DNA of 22,707 nt, taken from assembly GCA_030616165.1 (NCBI GenBank), contig JAUWXV010000032.1:1-22707 (forward strand), in the 5' to 3' direction. How positions within the stretch are numbered: position 1 is the stretch's first letter; each line of letters starts with the position of its first letter. The translations under genes were made by a program, and so were the position numbers. The notes beneath the pieces were generated by a model. It did no database searches. It was not told where the DNA came from and was given only the letters and a program-made list of their open reading frames with translations. This DNA is from a bacterium (GTDB lineage Bacteria; SM23-31; JAUVVT01). This document shows positions 14,931 to 22,707 of the stretch, piece by piece.

Positions 14931-16637
14931 CTACGGCATCGTTATACCACCGAGTTGGGGTGGATAATAATAACCCATCGAAGCGGCGACCACTCCAATA
15001 CGATACTGACGGTCCTGCATAAGGCAGACTCGACGAGTTTCAGATGGAATTGTTGTGGAATATATTCTCAGTTCTCCATTAATACTGGTTAAAATTTCTT
15101 CACGCCAGTCACCAAGACAATCAGCAATTCCTATTACCCTTCCTTCAATTTCTATAAGTGTATCTCCATTATATTTGAAAAGTTTTTTATTAGCGACAAT
15201 CTCCTTTTGAGGGTCAGCATCCCACCATGCGGCCCTCGGAGAAAGTGTTCCAAGACTCTTATCCGAAATCCTCTTACCATCTGCACTATAAAGCCAAAAC
15301 TGACTTCCATCACTCTCTCCAGTATAGCATTCCATTCCGGGATAATTTGGGTCGATGTCAGCAGCCATTCCCTGACCGTGGACATGTTTTGTGGGTCCGT
15401 CATATCCCCATAAAATTTTACCATCCACTGCTGAAACAAGACACACAGCATTGCTATTTCTTCTTGGTTCTATACCATAAAATATTTCAAGTCCGGGATG
15501 TTCAGGGTCAATATCAGCAACATAACCAACATCAGGGTGGCCGAGACCAGTTGTCCATAATGCTTTTCCATTATCATCAATAACCGCCGAGCCAATGACC
15601 AACTCATCTCGTCCATCCCCATCAATATCTGCAGAAATAAGACCGTGCTGTCCTTGTCCCCTGTATTTTTCGTCTGAACCTGAAGCCTCCCAATACCATA
15701 CCTGATTCATATTACCATCACAGGCAGAAGTCTTTATGATAGTATATGTTCCCCTCTGCATTATAAGGGATGGTTCATTACCGTTTAAGTATGCAACAGT
15801 GAGAAAATTACGAGAAAAATAATTATAATTCTCAAACCCATCTCGACTGAGCCAGTTTATTTTCTTAACTATTTTTCCAGTTCTGCCATCAATCTTAACC
15901 AGATATTCCGATCCCTCAATAACATGTCCATCAAGTTCCCTTGGGTCTCCTTCCCCTGCTTTTGCATAGACTTCAGCAAAACCATCACCATCAATATCAT
16001 AAACAATGTATGGTGAATACCACATCCCTGTTTCAATTGCCCATCCCATACTATAACGCCACATAAATTTTCCATTTGAACTATATGCTTCAAGTTTATA
16101 AGGTTCTTTGCTTCGTCGCCAATAACCCGGCTCACGCCATGGGTCTGTGTTAAAAGCAGGCTGTTTTATCACATAATCATACTTTCCATCACCATCAAGG
16201 TCAGCAATAGCAAGATTCTGAGCCCTGTAATCACCCTGAAATAGTATTGATATATACGGTTTGTTCCACGGGAATGCGAAAACATAAGCAGGCCCTTCGG
16301 TCTCCTCCTCTTTTCCGTTTATAACAGTCTTTACTCTATATCTATATGCATTTCCGGGAACTACTTCTCTATCAACATAATTTGTTGAATTGAGAATAGG
16401 TTCATCGTTGACCTTTTCATATTCATTTTTCCCGATTTCCATGCGATAAACATTAAATCCAATATCCTTCGGATCAGATGAAAGTTGTCTCCATCCTACA
16501 TAAACCACACCTCTATCTTTGGGCAGAGCAATTAATCCTCTATCTATCTTTTCACTGAAGGAACTTTCTCGAGAACAACCAATGAATATTAAAGACGATA
16601 TGAATATTACAAGAAAAAATATACTGAAATATCTCAT
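14931..16637 (-). CDS. Rhamnogalacturonan lyase, polysaccharide lyase family 11, lipoprotein
   Basis: A 568-aa PL11-type lyase that cleaves the rhamnogalacturonan I backbone of pectin by beta-elimination. The N-terminus MRYFSIFFLVIFISS... ends in the lipobox IFIGC, with C21 as the lipidated residue, so it should be membrane-anchored outside the cytoplasm. A fibronectin-like N-domain (GVVYVGWRQLSSDPKDIGFNVYR) leads to an eight-bladed propeller with repeated calcium-binding DxDGDGxxD loops (IADLDGDGKYD, VYDIDGDGFAE, SADIDGDGRDE). The blades also carry HGQG motifs, and the end reads GYYYPPQLGG. A strong AGGAGG lies five bases before the ATG. No other pectin gene is adjacent, so substrate use rests on family knowledge. 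Confidence 0.9.
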   Translation of the reverse strand: MRYFSIFFLVIFISSLIFIGCSRESSFSEKIDRGLIALPKDRGVVYVGWRQLSSDPKDIGFNVYRMEIGKNEYEKVNDEPILNSTNYVDREVVPGNAYRYRVKTVINGKEEETEGPAYVFAFPWNKPYISILFQGDYRAQNLAIADLDGDGKYDYVIKQPAFNTDPWREPGYWRRSKEPYKLEAYSSNGKFMWRYSMGWAIETGMWYSPYIVYDIDGDGFAEVYAKAGEGDPRELDGHVIEGSEYLVKIDGRTGKIVKKINWLSRDGFENYNYFSRNFLTVAYLNGNEPSLIMQRGTYTIIKTSACDGNMNQVWYWEASGSDEKYRGQGQHGLISADIDGDGRDELVIGSAVIDDNGKALWTTGLGHPDVGYVADIDPEHPGLEIFYGIEPRRNSNAVCLVSAVDGKILWGYDGPTKHVHGQGMAADIDPNYPGMECYTGESDGSQFWLYSADGKRISDKSLGTLSPRAAWWDADPQKEIVANKKLFKYNGDTLIEIEGRVIGIADCLGDWREEILTSINGELRIYSTTIPSETRRVCLMQDRQYRIGVVAASMGYYYPPQLGGITMP

Positions 16638-16688
16638 TTTTGCCTCCTAACATGATCTTTTCAAAAATATTATTTTTTTATTTCATAA

Positions 16689-16722
16689 GGACAGAACGAT
16701 GCCTGCACACTGTGTTCTGTCC
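16689..16722. repeat. GGACAGAAC inverted repeat
   Basis: GGACAGAAC (16689-16697) pairs with GTTCTGTCC (16714-16722) around a 16-nt loop, upstream of the PL11 gene. The GGACAGA...TCTGTCC arms recall those in the 97-bp tandem unit (GGACAGACC...TGTCTGTCC). Confidence 0.6.
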
Positions 16723-16769
16723 CTACAATTAATAAATTTAATTTAAGAGTAAACTTTTATAATGCACTT

Positions 16770-16867
16770 TCAGGGATTTCTCGATTTCGCCCCCCGAGTA
16801 CTCGGGGGACTTCGCTCGAAATGACATTTTATCATATTATGCGATTCAGGATTTATGAGTATATTAG
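16770..16867. repeat. REP-like element with nested CCCCCGAGTACTCGGGGG
   Basis: Outer arms TCTCGATTTCGC and CTTCGCTCGA flank an inner perfect palindrome CCCCCGAGTACTCGGGGG. The same AATGACATT tail as at 13396-13492 follows and extends to ATTTATGAGTATATTAG. It lies between rnhB and the PL11 gene. Confidence 0.75.
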
Positions 16868-16879
16868 GTTATAAGGATT

Positions 16880-17545
16880 TTATATATTATCATAATTTTT
16901 AATAAATTCAACCTCGATTTGCTCGGATGATAGAATTTTTCTGCAGAATGTTTTTCTGTGGATTGGGCAGAGGCCTTCTCTTTTTACCGCGTTTATGTGT
17001 TCTTGTGTTCCATATCCTTTGTTTTTGAAGAATGAATATATGGGATAAATATCGTGGTAATCAATCATAATTCTGTCTCTTGTGACTTTTGCGATAATGG
17101 ATGCTGATGCTATTAAAAAGGATAGGGAATCCCCTTTTATAATCGCCTTTGAAGTGTAATCGGTATCTGGAATTCTGTTTCCATCAATGAGTAAAAATTC
17201 GGGTTTGATTTTCAGGTTTTCAACTGCCTTCTTCATAGATAATAATGCTGCATTAAGAATATTTATTTTATCAATATCTTTTTCACTGACAATTCCAATA
17301 CCATAACATAAAGCTTTCTTAATAATGATTTCATATAATTTTTCTCTTTTAAGGGGAGTTAATTTCTTTGAATCATTAACACCATCAATATATTCACCCT
17401 TATTAAAGACAACGGCAGCGGAAACGACAGGACCTGCAATTGGACCCCTTCCAGCCTCATCAATCCCCGCAATTAATTTTATGCCTTTATTCCAGAGATT
17501 TTTTTCAAATTTTAGCAAATTATTGTTCATATTTTTAAAAAACAT
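16880..17545 (-). CDS. rnhB: Ribonuclease HII
   Basis: Cytoplasmic nuclease that nicks RNA-DNA hybrids and removes ribonucleotides from DNA; 221 aa from the chosen start. The signature AGIDEAGRGPIAGPVV carries D29 and E30. LLIDGNRIP and SASIIAKVTRDRIM supply the other acidic residues, and YGTQEHINAVKREGLCPIHRKTF is the usual C-terminal block. The open frame continues to 17662, but those 39 extra codons translate the composite hairpin repeat at 17549-17625 and are unlikely to be protein. I prefer the ATG at 17545 (GAAAG upstream), with 17530 as an alternative. The neighbouring upstream gene on the strand is comEC. Confidence 0.9.
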   Translation of the reverse strand: MFFKNMNNNLLKFEKNLWNKGIKLIAGIDEAGRGPIAGPVVSAAVVFNKGEYIDGVNDSKKLTPLKREKLYEIIIKKALCYGIGIVSEKDIDKINILNAALLSMKKAVENLKIKPEFLLIDGNRIPDTDYTSKAIIKGDSLSFLIASASIIAKVTRDRIMIDYHDIYPIYSFFKNKGYGTQEHINAVKREGLCPIHRKTFCRKILSSEQIEVEFIKNYDNI

Positions 17546-17548
17546 AAT

Positions 17549-17625
17549 TACTTTCTTTTGAAAAAGAAAGTATGCTCCGCCAAGGCGGATCCGCCTAAGG
17601 CGGAAAAGAAAACTTTCTAATATTT
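17549..17625. repeat. Composite hairpin repeat, copy 7, with GC-rich module B
   Basis: Module A (17549-17572) has arms TACTTTCTTTT and complement. Module B (17573-17604) reads CTCCGCCAAGGCGG then TCCGCCTAAGGCGGA. The linker AAAAGAAAACTTTCTAATATTTC follows, and module C is truncated or replaced by CTCCTGTCG. Insertion of B at the same junction as in copy 5 shows modular assembly. It abuts the rnhB start. Confidence 0.8.
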
Positions 17626-17725
17626 CTCTCCTGTCGAAAAGAAAGAAATTAATGCCGGACAATTTTTTGAATTATTTAAATTTGCAAAAATTATTTTAAA
17701 TAAAAAAGTGAAAAATATAAAAAAA

Positions 17726-20098
17726 TTATCTGACTCTTACAAGTTTTTTCCCCGCCGAAGTAAAGACTGCTGAACCATTTAAATCTGTTCTTATTACCTC
17801 TGTATTTATGGTTTTAAGTCTTGAAATAACAGATGAATCTGGAAAGTTATAAATATTATATTCACCTAATGGTATAACTGCATACTTTGGCTTTACTTTA
17901 CTTAAAAAATCTGAACTTGTTGAGGTTTTACTTCCATGATGTGATACCTTCAAAACATCACTCTGAAGAAAATCATTATATCTCATTAACATTTCTTCAA
18001 CAAAACTTTCTATATCGCCGGTAAAGAGAAATTCACTTTCACCATAAACTATTTTAATTACTATTGAAAAATTATTGGTATTTCTATAAATTTCTGAAAT
18101 AAATTCTTTTGTTGGATGAAGAATATAAATACGGTATAATTCACTATCATTAACTCTCATTCCGCTGAATATTTGCTTTCTGGGAATATTTTTTGCGTTT
18201 ATTTCATTTTCTAATTCTTTATAAATTTCTGAATCCTCTTTGACTCCCATTTCCAAAACACTGCCTATTTTAAAGTTTTTAATAATAAACGGGATACCAC
18301 CAATATGGTCACTCTCGGGATGAGTAATAACAACCCAATCGATGAATTTTATTCCATTACGCTTTAGATAAGGGGCGATATTATATTCACCCGCATCAAA
18401 ACTCAATCTTTTATCCCCGCCGTCAATAAGCATCTTTTTATTGTCGGGAAACGTTATTAGTGCCGAATCACCCTGACCGACATCAAAAAATATAATCCTC
18501 ATTTCGCCAATACGATGAAATAAAATCCTATCCAATATCAATATGTTAGCAAGTAAAAGCAAATATATGAGCAATCTTCTTTTTTTTCCTTCAGCGATGG
18601 ATTTATATCCAAGATAGAAAAAAATACAAAAGATTACAATTAAAATAACAGTTTCCCTGCTGACATCCATATATGAATATATTAATTTGTTCGAATAGTC
18701 TGCTATAAATATTAATAACTTCAGTAAATAATGCAGGACAATATTGAACGGTTCGCATATGTTAGGAATAAAATACCCGACTATTAAAGAGTAAAAACCC
18801 AATCCCACAATAACTCCTGTGGTCGGAATAACTATTAAATTTAGAATGACAGCAATAAATGAAAGTCTACTGAAATAATACCCGCTGAAAGGCGAAATGA
18901 AAAGAATGACTCCAAAAGAAATAATAAGCGGAATAATAATGTATTTTTTAAAAATTCTTATTAAGAAAGATTTAGGCAAATATTTAAATGCATTCCCGAT
19001 AAAGTCCTCAAAAGCCGAAGTAATAAAAATAATTCCTGAAACGGCGGCGAAAGAGAGTTGAAAACTTGCACTGAAGAGGTCATCTGGTCTAAATAAAAGC
19101 AGAATCAGCCCTGCGGTTCCAATACTGTTCAAAGGTTCAATCCTTCTTTCGGCGAAGAAACCCAATAAAACTATACCATAGATTAAGGATGCTCTTACAA
19201 CAGGTGGTCTGCTGCCAGTCAAACTTGCATAAAATACTATTCCCAATATCACGAGAATAATTTTAAATAACTTTGGAAATCTCAATAATGATACAAAGAA
19301 TCCAAGTAAAAAAATGACAAATCCGACATGTAATCCCGAAACAGCGAGAATGTGAAAAATTCCCGACTTTGCAAACTGTTCTTTGAGGTCGGGGTCAATC
19401 CCTTCTCTTTCTCCAAGCAAAAGCCCTTTTAAGATTTCCTTTTCCTGCCCAGAAAAGTTTTTACTTATTCTATTAATGAAATCAAATTTAATTTTCTCAA
19501 CTATCTCCCTTCTGAACCAGTTTCCATTTTTTTTATTGGCAAATCTTATCTCGCTTTTAGAGCCAAGGTTAATAATCGCAAATATTCCCTTATTCCTCAG
19601 ATAACCTGCATAATTAAATTCGCCGGGATTCTTTGAGCCCCTTGGTTTTAGAAGTCTTCCTTTAATATAAACTTCCTGACCATATCGGAAATTATTATCC
19701 TCGATGTATCGATTAACCAGCACTCTACCGTTTGTATTTTTATAATATTTTCCGTCCCATATTTTAGTCAATTCTACGGTATATTTTGTTTTCTCATCGA
19801 AATAATTTCTCTTGTCTTTTATCCAGCCTCTAATCTCAACCCAATTTCCAAAAGAGTTAGTATAAATTATGTGGCCTTTATTTGGAACCGAAATAAAGGC
19901 ACCATACCGAAGCATACCTAATAATACAATCCCAAGATAAAGTAAAATATTTCTGTAATGTTTTGGGATAAGAAAAAAAATGATAAGAGATAATGCAATT
20001 ATTGAAAATATATACCAAGTAGAAATGCTGGCATATTTTTCAACAATAATTCCAATAATAAAAGCAATTGCTACCTTACATGCCGGTCTTTTGCTCAT
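17726..20098 (-). CDS. comEC: ComEC/Rec2-family DNA uptake channel
   Basis: A large membrane protein (790 aa, normal for the full-length family) that carries single-stranded DNA across the inner membrane during natural transformation. Order of parts: a hydrophobic N-terminal cluster (1-70), a beta-rich DUF4131-type OB domain (about 80-185, including VEIRGWIKDKRNYF), the Competence membrane domain (about 215-530, with GIFHILAVSGLHVGF and GSRPPVVRASLIYGI), and a C-terminal metallo-beta-lactamase-like domain. In that domain VGQGDSALI lies near 540, IDGGD follows, THPESDHIGG lies near 593-602, and VSHHGSKTS occurs further on. The presence of the metal-ligand motifs suggests a functional nuclease-like domain. 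No strong Shine-Dalgarno site precedes the ATG. No other competence gene is in the window. Confidence 0.95.
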   Translation of the reverse strand: MSKRPACKVAIAFIIGIIVEKYASISTWYIFSIIALSLIIFFLIPKHYRNILLYLGIVLLGMLRYGAFISVPNKGHIIYTNSFGNWVEIRGWIKDKRNYFDEKTKYTVELTKIWDGKYYKNTNGRVLVNRYIEDNNFRYGQEVYIKGRLLKPRGSKNPGEFNYAGYLRNKGIFAIINLGSKSEIRFANKKNGNWFRREIVEKIKFDFINRISKNFSGQEKEILKGLLLGEREGIDPDLKEQFAKSGIFHILAVSGLHVGFVIFLLGFFVSLLRFPKLFKIILVILGIVFYASLTGSRPPVVRASLIYGIVLLGFFAERRIEPLNSIGTAGLILLLFRPDDLFSASFQLSFAAVSGIIFITSAFEDFIGNAFKYLPKSFLIRIFKKYIIIPLIISFGVILFISPFSGYYFSRLSFIAVILNLIVIPTTGVIVGLGFYSLIVGYFIPNICEPFNIVLHYLLKLLIFIADYSNKLIYSYMDVSRETVILIVIFCIFFYLGYKSIAEGKKRRLLIYLLLLANILILDRILFHRIGEMRIIFFDVGQGDSALITFPDNKKMLIDGGDKRLSFDAGEYNIAPYLKRNGIKFIDWVVITHPESDHIGGIPFIIKNFKIGSVLEMGVKEDSEIYKELENEINAKNIPRKQIFSGMRVNDSELYRIYILHPTKEFISEIYRNTNNFSIVIKIVYGESEFLFTGDIESFVEEMLMRYNDFLQSDVLKVSHHGSKTSTSSDFLSKVKPKYAVIPLGEYNIYNFPDSSVISRLKTINTEVIRTDLNGSAVFTSAGKKLVRVR

Positions 20099-20160
20099 AA
20101 ATTAAAACAAATTTTTGTTTTAAAATGAAGGAAGTAAAAATCGGGTAAATACAAAGAAAC

Positions 20161-20182
20161 TACCTTCTTTGGAAAGAAAGTA
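20161..20182. repeat. Degenerate module A hairpin
   Basis: TACCTTCTTTGGAAAGAAAGTA is an imperfect palindrome of the module A type in the 232-bp gap between the sugar-phosphate transferase and comEC. No module C is seen. The rest of the gap is AT-rich without recognisable signals. Confidence 0.5.
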
Positions 20183-20330
20183 TGTGTACTGTTTTTCTTA
20201 AAATTATAATTTTGGCCTATGAAAATAATTCGTGGTTTCCCCGAAAAATTGTTATAATAATTAATTAAATATAGCAGGAGACTACAATTTGTAATCGAAA
20301 TAAATGCAGTCATCAGGAGGGATATTTGAC

Positions 20331-21407
20331 TCACTTTTTATTTTTACCAGGAAAAATATATCCGGGATAACCGATTTTAAAAAGAGTTATCAGAATAAAC
20401 AAATAGACTACTAATAATATAGGAGCAATAAAATAAGGAGATAATATGGTCAAAAGATATGCAGATATTCCGAAAAACAAACTCGCTCCGTAAATATAAA
20501 AAACAGTTCTTTTATATCCAACTTTCATGTTGAGCAGATAGTGATGGATATGCATTTTATCGCCTCTGAAAGGATGTACACCAGCAACTATTCTTCTTGC
20601 AAGTGCAAGAACAGTATCTATAATTGGAACGCCAAGAACTATTATCGGTATAAACACTGCCTGAGAATTCGGAACTCCAAAAAAAGTATCAATTGAAATG
20701 CAAGCAAGGATAAAACCAATAAACTGGCTTCCCACATCCCCCATAAAAACCTTTGCCGGATTAAAATTATACCATAAGAAAGCTAAAGTTGTTCCTAATA
20801 ATAAAAACGAGAGTATAACACCAGAAAAATCACCTAATTTATATGCAATCACAATGAAGGTCAAGGCAACAATTGAGCCAATTCCCGATACAAGTCCATC
20901 AAGACCATCAATAAGATTAATCGCATTTGTTATTCCCGTTATCCATAAAATTGTCACAGGTATTGAAAATATACCAAGTGATAGGTTATCCCCAAATGGA
21001 TTCGAAATAAAATTTATTCGGTATCCAAATTTAATAACAATCAAAGAGGCGGCTATCTGAAATCCAAATTTTTTCCAATAGTTAGCACCTTTAATATCGT
21101 CATATATACCCTCAATAAGTATTAAGAACGAACCAATAATAATACCCAAAAAATGATTAAAAAAGTTGTTATCAATAATTGAAAAATAGTACTTTGTAAA
21201 GAAAAGCCCGACAAAAAAACCAAAGAATATTCCTACTCCTCCAAGCGTGGGCGTATAATTTTTATGAATTGAATGCTCCTTTGATAACGGTTCTATCCTA
21301 TATCTCAGTCCTGCTTTGATAATTAGAGGCATTATAAGAAAGGTAACTGCAAAAGATATAATAAACGTGTAGATTATTCCGCTCATTCCACCCATATTTG
21401 ATAACAT
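20331..21407 (-). CDS. WecA/TagO/MraY-family polyprenyl-phosphate sugar-1-phosphate transferase
   Basis: Integral membrane enzyme (358 aa, about ten hydrophobic segments) that transfers a HexNAc-1-phosphate from UDP-sugar to undecaprenyl phosphate, starting a surface glycan or O-antigen-type chain. The family signatures are HKNYTPTLGGVGIF (about 44-57), the Asp-rich TNAINLIDGLDGLVSG near 165, FNPAKVFMGDVGSQF near 215, and the cytoplasmic loop PFRGDKMHIHHYLL near 280 with the His motif characteristic of the WecA/MraY superfamily. Its ATG directly follows the stop of the upstream glycosyltransferase (TAAATG), so the two are translationally coupled. It is more WecA/TagO-like than MraY by the HIHH loop and by context. 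The exact sugar is unknown. Confidence 0.9.
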   Translation of the reverse strand: MLSNMGGMSGIIYTFIISFAVTFLIMPLIIKAGLRYRIEPLSKEHSIHKNYTPTLGGVGIFFGFFVGLFFTKYYFSIIDNNFFNHFLGIIIGSFLILIEGIYDDIKGANYWKKFGFQIAASLIVIKFGYRINFISNPFGDNLSLGIFSIPVTILWITGITNAINLIDGLDGLVSGIGSIVALTFIVIAYKLGDFSGVILSFLLLGTTLAFLWYNFNPAKVFMGDVGSQFIGFILACISIDTFFGVPNSQAVFIPIIVLGVPIIDTVLALARRIVAGVHPFRGDKMHIHHYLLNMKVGYKRTVFYIYGASLFFGISAYLLTILSPYFIAPILLVVYLFILITLFKIGYPGYIFPGKNKK

Positions 21408-22583
21408 TTATTTTTTGAGTTGACGCAACACTTTTTTAACTTTGTTCATTACAATTTTATCGGAATATTTTTCCTCAATCAGTTTTCTTCCATTCAAAGC
21501 AATTCTATTTCTTAAATCCGGGTTTTCCATCAAACTTATAATTTTCTCAGCGAACTCATACTTATCATCACTTATTAATATCTCCTCATTTGGAATTGCA
21601 TCAATCCCTTCAATCCCAATAGTAGATGTAACTACAGGTGTTCCCAGTGCCATTGACTCTAAAATCTTATTTAGAATTCCTGAGCCGACTCGTAATGGAC
21701 AGACAGAAACTACTGCTCTCCTTATATAAGGTCGAATATCATCAACCTCCCCAGTAACGATAACGTTTTTTCTTTTTCCTAAAGCAAATACTTCTCTTGT
21801 AGGATTTGCCCCAACTATGTAAAATTTCACATCAGGATATCTTCTTAACACTATTGGAAATATTGAATCGTAGAAATATTTAACCGTATCATTATTAGGA
21901 TATGTCCTCATATTACCCATAAAAACAATGCACTTAGCATCGAAGTTATTCTCATTATAGGAAAAATATTCTAAATCAACTCCATTCGGTATTATTTCCA
22001 CACCTTCTGTTTCTGCATACCCATTCAGATAATTTTTATCAGTTTCTGAAACGAGAAAATTTCTGTTAAAGTCTTTAATTATCTCAATTTCATACTTTAG
22101 AACGCGGTCTTTTTCTATTCTGCTAATAAGATATTTTAATCCTTTTTGATATTTAATACTTCTCCGGTAGTTCAGCGAAATGGCATCGGTCAGGTCAAGA
22201 ATCTTTGGAATCATTTTAAATCTTTTCACATATTCAGCCATCCTAATGAGGTGAACAAATATCAAATCGAAGTTTTTTATCTCCTTTTCTATCAATCTTC
22301 TCATCCTTTTGGAGCGGTAATAGTAAACTTGAAGTGGCAATTTCCCAAACAGCCCAATTATACAATTTAGATAAGAAATATAAGAAGGAAGATATATTAT
22401 TTCAATTCGAGAAAAATATTTCTTGTAAACCTCAATATCAGGAATTTGAAATTTATTATCTATAAATAAAAACAAGGTAATATAATTTTCTTTTGATAAA
22501 AATTCAAGAAATTTAAATACCCTAAGTTTATCACCACCTATAGGAGGGAATGGGGGTCTCGATGTTAAAAATAGAATATTCAT
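21408..22583 (-). CDS. Glycosyltransferase, GT-B fold, family 4 type
   Basis: A 391-aa retaining-type glycosyltransferase that uses a nucleotide sugar to extend a glycan at the cytoplasmic membrane face. The N-terminal Rossmann domain begins MNILFLTSRPPFPPIGGDKLR with the acceptor-side glycine loop. The C-terminal donor domain includes VEIIPNGVDLEYF, VFMGNMRTYPNNDTVKYF, KFYIVGANP and the E-X7-E-like block GSGILNKILESMALGTPVV. It resembles the exosortase/PEP-CTERM-associated branch (PPFPPIGGDKLR opening, ILDLTDAISLNYRR), but that link is tentative. The stop codon touches the start of the WecA-like gene, so both likely belong to one surface polysaccharide pathway. No clear Shine-Dalgarno site is seen upstream. 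Confidence 0.9.
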   Translation of the reverse strand: MNILFLTSRPPFPPIGGDKLRVFKFLEFLSKENYITLFLFIDNKFQIPDIEVYKKYFSRIEIIYLPSYISYLNCIIGLFGKLPLQVYYYRSKRMRRLIEKEIKNFDLIFVHLIRMAEYVKRFKMIPKILDLTDAISLNYRRSIKYQKGLKYLISRIEKDRVLKYEIEIIKDFNRNFLVSETDKNYLNGYAETEGVEIIPNGVDLEYFSYNENNFDAKCIVFMGNMRTYPNNDTVKYFYDSIFPIVLRRYPDVKFYIVGANPTREVFALGKRKNVIVTGEVDDIRPYIRRAVVSVCPLRVGSGILNKILESMALGTPVVTSTIGIEGIDAIPNEEILISDDKYEFAEKIISLMENPDLRNRIALNGRKLIEEKYSDKIVMNKVKKVLRQLKK

Positions 22584-22707
22584 TTATAATATGCATTAAA
22601 CTTAAGAATTAACAATTAATTTTAGTGAATTTACTATTCAACAAGTATAATAATTTTTATAGCAAAATGCAATATACTTTAAAAATAATTATTTTTTCCA
22701 ATATTTC

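Noticed and set aside
15152-15583. Long frames on both strands inside the PL11 gene
   Set aside because: They are alternative readings of the GC-richer propeller-coding segment; the PL11 frame has the signal peptide and conserved motifs.
20095-20334. 79-codon open frame on the minus strand between the WecA-like gene and comEC
   Set aside because: It translates the degenerate module A hairpin and AT-rich spacer, overlaps both neighbours by 4 bp and has no recognisable domain or ribosome-binding site.

Overview
The window is AT-rich bacterial DNA. It has Shine-Dalgarno sites, sigma70-type promoters, a lipoprotein, Tat signals, ComEC and RNase HII. Lineage cannot be fixed from sequence alone. 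The LysW amino-acid pathway, Tat-targeted aldo/keto-reductase-like proteins, a PL11 lyase and abundant dispersed palindromic repeats suggest an uncultivated bacterium of a candidate phylum (inference, low certainty). Almost every gene is on the minus strand; only one convincing gene is on the plus strand.

Region 1 (1-5763, minus) is a LysW carrier-protein cluster for lysine and probably arginine. In transcription order it runs: promoter and terminated leader RNA (5763-5558), lysX (5275-4424), lysW (4068-3904, only 54 aa), a second LysX-family ligase that is probably argX (3718-2879), lysY/argC (2882-1842), lysZ/argB (1678-872) and lysJ/argD (743 to the left edge). Two ligases with one carrier, one kinase, one reductase and one aminotransferase is the layout known from Sulfolobus, where the ligases set the substrate and the later enzymes are shared between lysine and ornithine synthesis. 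The spacers of this cluster are full of hairpin repeats. Duplications touch the 5' end of argX (31 bp, 99 bp apart) and the 3' end of lysX (97-bp tandem repeat).

Region 2 (5795-10000) holds a YraN-family putative nuclease, a 650-bp repeat-rich gap, a polytopic membrane protein of unknown function and a secreted M1-family zinc peptidase. The last two probably form an operon.

Region 3 (10000-16640) holds a 700-bp gap, a Tat-signal aldo/keto reductase with a C-terminal ferredoxin-like domain (plus strand), a nitroreductase, a methyltransferase, a Tat-like TIM-barrel protein and a PL11 rhamnogalacturonan lyase lipoprotein. They are separated by REP-like repeats.

Region 4 (16880-22583, minus) holds a GT4 glycosyltransferase directly abutting a WecA/TagO/MraY-type polyprenyl-phosphate sugar-phosphate transferase (surface glycan synthesis), then comEC and rnhB.

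The most notable points are the two-ligase LysW cluster, the promoter-leader-terminator unit in front of it, a modular family of composite hairpin elements (at least seven copies), and the duplicated gene ends. I saw no tRNA, rRNA, CRISPR array, transposase or phage gene.
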